DNA from: Watersipora subatra
Lineage: Eukaryota > Bryozoa > Gymnolaemata > Cheilostomatida > Watersiporidae
Reading direction: 5' to 3'
DNA length: 64,000 nt
NCBI RefSeq assembly: GCF_963576615.1
Contig: NC_088716.1
Coordinates: forward strand, 3,534,001-3,598,000
Shown: piece by piece, positions 38,701-50,700 of the stretch
Layout of the letters: every line of letters begins with the position of its first letter
How positions within the stretch are numbered: the stretch's first letter is position 1
The notes under the pieces: model-generated
Told to the model about the DNA's origin: nothing
The model's database searches: none
The model's input: the letters and a program-made list of their open reading frames with translations, nothing else
Made by a program: the position numbers and the translations under genes

Positions 38701-41700
38701 ATTTATCATTACGTGGGAACGGTCCAAAGGAAATGTTCGAATTAACCATGTGTTCGAGCTATCCGTGGACGAGTTATCCATGTTTGACTGTATATATATT
38801 CACATAGTCATATGTGTGGCTGATACAAGGATGTCATGCAACATTTATACAGTGAAATAGCTCAGAGGATAGGGCCTAACCTATTACTGCAATGCATTTT
38901 ATCAAAAAGGTGTCCTTCACCTGAGTAGTTCCACAGGCTATGAATAGACATGTAATAACCCAACCTTCACCTATGTAGTTCCACAGGCTATTAACAGACA
39001 TGTAATAACCCAACCTTCACCTATGTAGTTCCACAGGCTATTAACAGACATGTAATAACCCAACCATCACCTATGTAGTTCCACAGACTATTAACAGACA
39101 TGTAATAACCCAACCATCACCTATGTAGTTCCACAGGCTATTAACAGACATGTAATAACCCAACCTTCACCTATGTAGTTCCACAGACTATTAACAGACA
39201 TGTAATAACCCAACCTTCACCTATGTAGTTCCACTGGCTATTAACAGTCATGGAATAACCCAACCCACCTGCTTGAACAGTCATCTTCAGAATCAAAGAA
39301 ACTAGTTGACTCAAGATCACTGCTCGTGACAGTCGATGCTGTCTCATAGCCCCGCCTGTGAAGTTTGCCATGCCCGTTGACCCTTGGCCCTACAAAAATA
39401 GTTGTGAACGGCTTTTTACAGAGTGCATGTCGGCGCAGACAGCATATTTAGTCAATAGTGCTAGTAGTTATCTGTAGCATTACAATTGATCTCCATCACA
39501 GCTTATCTGACATGTAATAAATCCATACATACGCTATGAGTGGTCATAAAATACTGCTATAAGGAAGTGCTACTTCCATCAGTGCGAGTAGAGGCATGAA
39601 TAGTTAGATCTCAGTGCGCAAGTTTACTAGTGGGAGAAGAGTATACAACTCCTACATCACACAAGAGTATACAACTCCTACATCACACCTTTGTCCTCAC
39701 AACTAGCCATTCTCTAGAGTTCTCCAGGAACTGTGATGTGCATATGACCAGCTACTGAGCTAACCACGTTGACATACTAACTATGTGGGTAATACGAGAG
39801 GCATGTGTAACCCTACTTTTCTCCATTACTACTTACAAAGACACTTGGAAATTACATGCATGTTTGGGAAAGCCTGAAACACAAAGAGCTGACAACTCCC
39901 ATTATAGAAAAGCATGAGCATTGAGAGTGCTTGCATCTTCTTCACTATTTTATGTCAGTGTGTCATTAAAAACCTTCCATAGACACAGGTCTGTCAGGGT
40001 AAATTTTTAAAACGTAAAATGAGAAATACAACAGGTTTGTAAAGTTTGTCGCTAGCAACAAATAAGAATATGTGCATCAGAAGAAACGAAAGTGTAAGAG
40101 GTGAGAAGTTTTATAAGACATCCTACTAACTAATCTTGAAACCTTGCAGCTAAACAGGCCATGGTTATGCTTAATTAGGTTCAGCCAGGCACAAGCGCAG
40201 CTTCCATCTGATTGGACAATCCATCATTAGCGAGTAGAATATTCAATTTATTTCTTCATGAACAATCGATTCAGCTGTGTTTGGAAACGTAGCAAATAAA
40301 CAGGAAACAGATAGACCAATATTATTTTTCAGAGCGTAGTTAGGAACCGTACGAGGACCGCTCGCAAACTTTGGTTGGTTTAATTAAAATAAACTTCAAT
40401 TGCTTTCAAGCAAAACAAGCCCTTCTTACGGCGTGGTCACACGAGCACCAAACCGACGTAGGATCGGTTCGGAGGCTGGTTCGGTTCGTGGCACATGTCA
40501 CACGGCCACCGAAGTAACTTCGCTTCTTAGATACCATACGTATAGAGACAGGACACGGTTTCATTAGTAGTTTTTATGTATTTGAGTTAAATATTTCTAT
40601 TGTAAACAAAAAACTTTGAAGAACAATTATAGATTATAATTACAGAGCAGATTTAGCAGAAGATCGTTCAGCTGCTCAAAATAAATCACTCGATACAAAG
40701 ATTTTGCCAACCCTTCCCATCAACATAATTATATTTTTTTTATTAACATATGAATGTTTTTCTATGCTGAGTACATAACAAACAAAAACAGTATTTATCA
40801 TAGTACTGTGGTTTTACATAAATAAATCGGCCAACGATACTTCATCAGGATGAATATGACACATTACTTATATTCTACACGAAAGAAAATCACAATTCTC
40901 TTACATTTATGCAAAACTTAAGTGCAACATCTTACATTTATGCAACACAATCATAAGTCCGGGTGAACCTTGTCGTAAATTGCTTCATGTTGTTTATTTA
41001 ACGAAATAAAAGTATCGTCCCATTTCTTTTTTAACATTACTCACGCGAACGTAAGTAGAAATGTGACGTGTGCTCGCTAGAATTCTAGAATTTTAACCAG
41101 CCAATAAGAGCAAGGGTTCAGCACGAAATTTCGAGCAGGACCGAAATGGTTCGTTTCGGCCAGAAATGTCCTCGGCCGAACTTTTTGGAGCTGAAAGCGA
41201 CGTCGTTTTGCGTCATTTAGTTCGGTTCGGCGCTCGTGTGACCACCCCTTTACAGTGTCATGGTACAACTACTGCAAACATCTAATAGCGTAGGATGGAA
41301 TGGAGGAAAAGTGGAAGGCGGGACATACCATGCTTTACAGGGTCATAAGATCTGTGTTTGTCTTTGTGTGATCTGTGCCGGTGGTCTGGAAATACAGAGG
41401 TCAATCACTCACTACACAGGGTACAACAGCCAATCACATTGAAAGATAGCAATGGGAAAGCAATCATGATGCAAGGAAAAGCCACACAAAACATACACAA
41501 GGAAAAGTACGATTGGCCTATAGAAAGGAAACAAGAGAGGAAAACTACTACACCAGCACAATACTGACACCTCGGTACACTTTTTATAGTATTAATCTAA
41601 CACTGACTGCTGTACTAGCTCACATAGCTCAACCCTGATATCAAAATCCTGACTATCAGCTACAAATCTACGACTATCGATGTCAACGTACTATTGCAAT

Positions 41701-44700
41701 ATGTATGCAGCAGCTGCAGTCAGTATTAACTCACAGTGCTAAAAGTTGCCCCCCTCATGTTCAAGTTTGTTTACAGTGGTGCATGCTATAAACTGTGTTA
41801 ATGACTTGAATGTCAGACAGTAGCGAGTAGAGTGTGAGACATTTTAAATTCATTCAACTAGCAGGTAAAGACCCTGAATATCTCCATAAAGGTTCGTCTA
41901 TTTCACAAATACAGACATTAGATAAGTTATATGCTGTAATAATGGGTTCTCATCATTAAGGAAATGATAAAAAGTTTGCTCAGTTAGAAAGCACACAAGA
42001 AATAACAGTGTTCCAAATTTGCACGAAATAGTCAGTTCCGACTCATAGCTCAAAGGGTAAACTTTTTTCGTAGCCTTATCTCCAAAAAGTATGGCAATAG
42101 TTTCTGATCTGCCCGTATGTATAGCTTTCATCAAATGTTGACCAACCACAATGTACAAGAATGAAACACTTTCTACTTTCCCTCCACTGGTTATACCTAC
42201 AAGCGCTCTTTCACAAATATTACTCTATCCATTTGTTCAGTGACTTGAGCGAATTGTTACACTTGAACTAAAGATACAATAGTCACTTAAAGTTGCTCAT
42301 TAAGAATGTGTAATTGCATGAAAAATACACCTTTTTGTATTTGGTTAGAGCCAATCATACGCTCTGAAATACTACATTTTCCCTTTAGCTTAATCATTAA
42401 TAAATGCACTGACTTTTAGTTAGCTGCATGTTCAAAGCAACGAGTCTCATGCAAGCAATCATCTCCACTCACTAACCATCAGTGAATGAATACTTGCATA
42501 CAGAACTTTTAAGTTAATATAATGAAAGACTATATATATTCCACGTAGTGTTATGTACTAATAATACTAGCTTTCTGGCACCTATAAAATGTTGGTAATA
42601 CCAGTGTACATCCCTATTTACCGTGGAGAATATTAAACATGTTTAATGTTATAATTATATATGCATCTGTCAGGGTCAGTTCAAGAGGCCTCTAACTCCA
42701 TTTCTCTATAACCTGACATATTTCCCATGACAATTGAATTACAAGGTTAGTCAAACCTTTACATAGACGTCACTACACTGACAAAGATAAGAAACGTGTC
42801 ATACAACTCAGACCAACTGTGATCATGAGAGCATGGATATAAAGCTAAAAAGTTTTCATTACTCGTGCGATAGAAGTTTTCAAAATTTCCCACGAGAGTC
42901 GAGGAGCTGGGTTGATTGGTAAGATTTATCCTTTCAACCTATTAAAGTCTAGAAGACAGCCAGCACATAAAGATCCCAGACAATCAGTCTTCCAGAGAGA
43001 ACCGAAGTGTATTACGAACAGGTGAATAAAGTGAATCACTGATGTTTTGATAATTTACAATCCAATGTACTGACAGTTAAGTTTGAACAGCTATAAAGCT
43101 AGCAACTCCTCTGAAGCCTTTAAAAACCAATTCAATCTAATTCAGCACGCAATTCCTACAAGTTCTTCCTGCCATCTCATCGAGCCAACTGTGTAGAAAA
43201 AGGTTTACAGCGTAACATCAGCCTTCACCCTCAAAGATTTACCCAAAGTTTTAGTGGATTTTATCGCAAAGTATCGGCATTTTGTTATCACTTGCAATTG
43301 TTTTTGATGTTTCAAGTCTAACTATGTCTGACTGTCAGGATTTTTCAAGATCAAACTCGCCAAAACCTAACTGCAGTTAAAATGCTCAGATTCAAGCAAA
43401 CATGTGCTATTATGACATCTATAGTTGCACTTTGGCAGAGTGGCAGAATAGAGACGCGTAAATACAGCAACTTGGATGCAATGGCTGGTATCAATTACAA
43501 GAGACAGGCAGCCGCACAAATAGTCATGTCATTTCCACGAGTATTTCTGAGCGTTTTAACTGCAATAAGGTATTGTCGATGTTAATCTTGAAACATTAAG
43601 GCAGTCCGATCACCTCAAAAATCAAAATAAATCGTAAATATTAGAAAAACACCGATGCTTTCTGATAAAATCTAAAGTTGTGTCTAAGTTCATCTTCAAA
43701 GGCTGGTCATATCATCCTTATTAATTATAAAATATATACATAATATATATATATTAATTGGCAAATATGGAGATACAGTCAAACATGGATAACTCGTCCA
43801 CGGATAGCTCGAACACATGGTTAATTCGAACGGTTTCTTTGGTCCGCTCCCACGTAATGATAAATTGCTATAGATAACTCGAACTCAACACTGTTAATTC
43901 GAACTGTTTTTTTGCCCAACGGCTACCGAAACGGTTGTTATCGCTTTAGAAAATCACTTTATTCAAAGCCATAGAGGTAAACCTCATCTTTTCATAATTC
44001 ATAAGCGTTGTTATTACCACCATCGGCAAAATAATTTTGTCAACGACTTTTCTAAAGGTTTGGTCAAATTTGATTTATACTGCTATACGATTAATAGCAC
44101 GGGCTTGCCGGGTCACGCGCGCAAGGATTTTCGCCACGCACATACAAAACAAAAACAGCATGTTGTTTTGTATGTGCGTGGCGAAAATCCTTGAGTGCGT
44201 GACCCGGCTAGCCCGTGACGAATAGTTTTCCGACTTTGATTCCGTGTTGAATCAACGTCGGAATGTTGAATGTTTAAAACGTCTTAAAAATAGTTTTTAT
44301 TAAACGTATACGTTGTCTTAGCTAAAAAAAACTATTCATCGTTTGACCTAAACACAGAATACGTGTGTACATTCAATAAGTATCCATTCAAAAAGCGTGA
44401 GTGATATACAATGTACCGTTAAACCTCGTAAAACTTTTAATTGAACTGCCTCGGAGTGTTGCTCTTAACGAATCCCAGGTAAAGTAAGGGATTTTTCTTT
44501 GGTAACTTTTTCTTGAAGTTGCATAAACTTCAAGAAAAATCGGCAAAATTGATCGTGGGTAAAACGCTCAAAAGAAAAAGATGTCTTTTCTTTTGAGCAT
44601 TTGAACAACGATCAAGTTTTGCCAATGTCAATCTAAAAAAAACGTCCTGGCAATAACATCACCTCAAACAACAAACCAATCTCAAGTGATAGAAAAATCT

Positions 44701-47700
44701 CTATACTTATTGATAAAAACGTTTTAAACTTTACATTAGAAGCATTTAATTTGAAACAAGCCATTTGTGCTTTTAATTTATATTATAGTTTGCATATGTA
44801 CATGTATCTACTAATAAATAAGTAAATACATGGACTTGTGACAGTGCTCTGATAACTTGAACGCTCTGATAATTCGAACACTTTTGCTCGGTCCCGTGAA
44901 GTTCGAGTTATCCATGTTTGACTGTACTACTTATCAACGAGTGACCAACCAAACTATTATTAGTTCAAGACATTTAAATGCTCAATAGGGAAAATCAGTG
45001 TAGTCCAGCAATTACATAACATTTTCCCTCGGTTATTCCCAGACTGCTGATTTACATCCAGTCAGCAATTTGCCATACATATTACTAGAGCTCCGCAGCA
45101 TCGTATCATGTTGGAAGATCTGTAGACTCCCCATCTACTCGTTTGGTGAGATGGATGAGGTGACGTGTATTAGACAGTCACTGGCACACTGAAGACATTT
45201 CCATGGGACTCAGAGATCCATTCAGATCTCACTACCTGATTACATTGTCTTCCACTATACAGACTCTGACAGCTGCACAAGGTGTAATAACTTCAAAGGC
45301 CAAACACTGCTTCAAAGAACAAACCAAATAAAGGTGCTTTGGGATTTCCTACTCGTACTGAGTTCGTGAAGGTGTAGACGACAAGTGTTCGCATTTCAAT
45401 CAAATATTACATACAATTTTAGGAGAAATACGATAGCTTCGGCTCTGGAATATACATGAGATTCAAGACGGGCACTGACCATAAGCACACGGGTGACGAA
45501 GCATCAGAAAAATCTGTTGCTTGATATCTTAATAACTCTTTAAATATTCTTAAGGCTATGATAACCAACACTTATAACAGACCCATGTAGTGTATGCTAA
45601 ATGTTTTATTGGATTCTTTGTCTCTAGTAAAAAAAGACTACCATCTTTTCACATATCACTGAAATTGGCATGTAGAAGACAACTCTAGTTTTACGAATAT
45701 GTATGACTATACGAATGCTTATCATATACACTGTGCCTTCACAGATTTACTCCAGCCTGAAAGCGCTTCTCTAACAACCGGATGAGAAAATGAAAGAACT
45801 TGTTGTCAATGCTATGCAAAAGGCTAGCTAGTGTGAGATTCCGTTTTTCAATACGTTAAAATTTTCTACAATTGGCTTTTTTAACCAAAAACTTGTAATC
45901 AGAAGGAATGGTGTTTAGAATAGGCATTAGCCTTGATCTTTGGTTTGGCTAGTTGGACAGTTAATTACGCATATTGTTCCCAGACAAAGATGTTCCCACC
46001 ACTCGTTGTCACGGCAACCCGAGAATGGACAATGCACTGCGACCTTACAGACATCTGCTGTCAAGCGAGTGTACTGCGATCAAATGCCCGTGTGTTTATA
46101 TACATTAGCTAACGGCGCTAACCGGTACTTCCATCAACAATCATCCCTCCAACAGTTCATGGACTGAACCCCACTGACATGACTATTTCAAGGCTAACAA
46201 CAACTATGACCACCATGATGATTATAGACAGAATAGTTCTGCATTGATTCGGTTGATTAAAAATGAACTTACACAAAATCCTAGTTGATTTTATCAGAAA
46301 GTATCAGTATTTTTCTATCATTTGAGATTGTCTTTGATGTTTGAGGTGATCTGACTGCCAGTATGTTTCAAGATTGAAATCAGCAAAATTTGATCGCAGT
46401 TAACAAGTCAGAAATGACCTTTAAAACTTAAAAGGTTAAAAACAGAAGAAAAACATGTGCAAAATGACATCATTAGTTACTACAGTTGATACCAGCTATT
46501 GCATTCAAGTTGCAGCGTTACGCGTCTCTCAGTCTTTTTGGAACAATAAAGGTCAAAATCCTAGTTTTGATTTATCTGAGCTTTTTCACTGTAACCAGGT
46601 TTGGTCGATTTAAATCTTGAAACATCCTGGCAGACATACCGTCTTAAACATCAAAATGAATGGCAAATGATAGAAAAATACTGATAATTTCTGATCAAAT
46701 CAACTAAAATTCTGTATAAGTTCCTCTTTATACAGACATGAGGTTGAATGTACAAGTCAGTGTTCTTCAGGAATGCAACAAAAACCAGTGATATTAACAC
46801 TGACAGCAGCAGGTGCTAGGAGAAAAGCAAGCCTTCCTTTCACTCATGTTAATCACGCAACATTCAACTGTGAAGAGTAATAGAAATACACTGCGCACCC
46901 AGCGGTTATACTCTTTGATAAGGTAGATTTGTTTGACTAGACCACAAAGCCAAACGGAATGTGTTGCTTTGTTAAAGTAATTCAACACTCAAGTGGCGTG
47001 TAGAAAACACAAACCATGAAACAATGCAGCAATTGGCTACCAGCGAGTTGAGTCAACTGATAGATTAAGACAAACGCCAGCCCTCGGGTGATTCCCTTCC
47101 GATAAACCGAAAAGTATACCTCAGGTGTTGCTACGAACTGACAAGGCACGACTATCTGATTTAACTTTTGACCAGTGTTTGTCGATCTGGTCCGAATGAC
47201 TTGAACTCCACAACCTAGCAAAACCTTGCTTGATATTAAACATCAGTCAACTAAGGGATAGTCTTATTAGCAGGGACTTACCGCAGTTGATACACCAAAG
47301 CTGCATGGCAGATGTTAGTCCATATGTGCAGTGGCCAATCCAAAGCTGTGTTACCAAATAGCCCGATGCAGGTAATAACTCCTAACAATAATTAGTATTG
47401 ATCAAGGCTGTCTCGAGCCTTGCAAGTAGACTATGAGCCTTGCAAGTAGACTATAGGCGCTTCTGAGCCTGATCGACGCTGAGGCAGCTGGAAGGAGCGA
47501 TGCAGACCGACGTATGTATCAATAGCTCCTTATCTAACACTCCTCTAGAAATCTCAAGTGTCTCATACGACTGTGACACAACACTAGTAACTACTAAAAT
47601 TGTATGAAATCTTGAAGCAGAGCTACACAACCTCTCCAATCTAAAAATTATGCCTAATGAAAATAGGCTATGAATGAGCCGTATAAAAGCCAGCGGTCTA

Positions 47701-50700
47701 AGGACGCGAATGACAAAGCAAAGCCGAAGGCATTCGGTATAATCAATCAAGCCCAATTGTTGATCAATGGAACTACTGGGTGGGAAGATAATTTGCTGGC
47801 AGAGCTCCCAATGAGTAGATGAAACTGCACACAAAGAACTCACTCTCTATTCTCCCTAGTACAAAGCATTTATGTCAAGGATACACGATGGAACATCTGA
47901 TGCCTCAAGCAAGGTTTGCTATCCCTACAGGTGTAGCAGGCTAATTCAACAAGATGCGGAGAGAGACAGTCACATATACAGAGCTCTGGTTCATGTGTGG
48001 GAGTATTTCTGAGAACATATTGAACCCTCCAAACTAGCATATGCGGTGAGCTGCAACAGGGACTCAAAGTGACAGCTGAAGTTCCTGTTGCAGCTCACCA
48101 CATATCCATAAAATCAATTCTAAATAGTTTCACACCTCAGTCACTTTTATTTCGATTTGAGTGTTCCAAACGCTGCGAAGTTTGATAAGACGACATCGCT
48201 AATTATGATTATCTTTTTTTTAAAGCGCCAGAGTTAATCCAAATCATGCGAATATCCATTGCAACACTTCATCACGTTAACTCAACGTGCGCACAACTCC
48301 TAATCCGCTTCATACGCGTCATGGAAACATATTGTATACAAGTTAAAAGATCACATTAATTAAACTAAAAGCACGTTTACGCAGAGAAGGATCTCTGTTG
48401 ATCAGTTAAGGTATATTCCTAGCCTCACTACATAACAATGTACAACTGTGTACATCACTATATAACAATGTACAACTGTGTACATCACTATATAACAATG
48501 TACAACTGTGTACATCACTACATAGCAATGTACAACTGTGTACATCACTACATAACAATGTAAAACTGTGTACATCACTATATAACAATGTACAACTGTG
48601 TACATCACTATATAACAATGTACAACTGTGTACATCGCTACATAACAATGTACAACTGTGTACATCGCTACATAACAATGTACAACTGTGTACATCACTA
48701 CATAACAATGTACAACTGTGTACATCACTATATAACAATGTACAACTGTGTACATCACTATATAACAATGTACAACTGTGTACATCACTACATAACAATG
48801 TACAACTGTGTACATCACTACATAGCAATGTACAACTGTGTACATCGCTACATAACAATGTACAACTGTGTACATCACTACATAACAATGTACAACTGTG
48901 TACATCGCTACATAACAATGTACAACTGTGTACATCACTATATAGCAATGTACAACTGTGTACATCGCTATATAGCAATGTACAACTGTGTACATCGCTA
49001 CATAACAATGTACAACTGTGTACACCACTACATAACAATGTACAACTGTGTACATCGCTATATAGCAATGTACAACTGTGTACATCGCTACATAACAATG
49101 TACAACTGTGTACACCACTACATAACAATGTACAACTGTGTACATCGCTACATAACAATGTACAACTGTGTACATCACTATATAGCAATGTACAACTGTG
49201 TACATCGCTATATAGCAATGTACAACTGTGTACATCACTATATAACAATGTACAACTGTGTACATCACTACATAGCAATGTACAACTGTGTACATCACTA
49301 TATAGCAATGTACAACTGTGTACATCACTATATAGCAATGTACAACTGTGCACATCACTATATAACAATGTACAACTGTGTACATCACTACATAGCAATG
49401 TACAACTGTGTACATCGCTACATAACAATGTACAACTGTGTACATCACTACATAACAATGTACAACTGTGTACATCGCTACATAACAATGTACAACTGTG
49501 TACATCACTACATAACAATGTACAACTGTGTACATCGCTACATAACAATGTACAACTGTGTACATCACTATATAGCAATGTACAACTGTGTACATCACTA
49601 CATAACAATGTACAACTGTGTACATCGCTACATAGCAATGTACAACTGTGTACATCGCTACATAACAATGTACAACTGTGTACATCACTACATAACAATG
49701 TACAACTGTGTACATCACTATATAACAATGTACAACTGTGTACATCACTATATAACAATGTACAACTGTGTACATCACTACATAACAATGTACAACTGTG
49801 TACATCACTACATAGCAATGTACAACTGTGTACATCGCTACATAACAATGTACAACTGTGTACATCACTACATAACAATGTACAACTGTGTACATCGCTA
49901 CATAACAATGTACAACTGTGTACATCACTATATAGCAATGTACAACTGTGTACATCGCTATATAGCAATGTACAACTGTGTACATCACTATATAACAATG
50001 TATAACTGTGTACATCACTACATAGCAATGTACAACTGTGTACATCACTATATAACAATGTACAACTGTGTACATCACTTAGTATGCGTAAATCACATGG
50101 TTGACTAAATGCCATTTCTCGCAAGTGCATATTTCAATTAATATGATCATATCATATTCACCTCACAGTAACCAGATTGAAAATTAAGTAAAATATTCAA
50201 TGTTTCACTTCCATTTATATCAATTTGTACTTATATTTTATAATATAAAAACAAAAATTGAACTTTATGTTATTACATGAGTTTATACTATCATATTATT
50301 ACACTGTCTATTATGACGTTTCCAGCTTGATATTTCTGGTATAGTTAACAAGTTACTTCAAATTGGAACGAGCTAAATAACAATGATAAGCAAATCACAT
50401 GACTTGTTGCAAACCATTAAATTTTGTATCATTGTGTCGCTATAAAGTACTCTTTCTGGTCCAAGTGAAAGTTTTCTACTTGCATGTAGATGCATATTTA
50501 TGGCAGGGCAAAAAACCCTACAGAACTCATGCTACATAGTATATGGCTATATGCCACTCGGGGTACTATGGGTTGAGCTGACAGATAAGCTAATAAAGCA
50601 GAAAATGACTCAAGGAATCAATGAAACGCCAATGATTTCTTGGTTCACATTCATGTGACTAAATTCCAGCAAATAAACAACAAGTAAACCAGCCAGTAGT

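Noticed and set aside
48402..50130. Open frames of 500-570 codons on both strands ([10 protein letters not shown] and [13 protein letters not shown])
   Set aside because: They are translations of the 30-bp minisatellite. A unit divisible by three without stops is open in several frames at once, and no splice or start context supports a gene.
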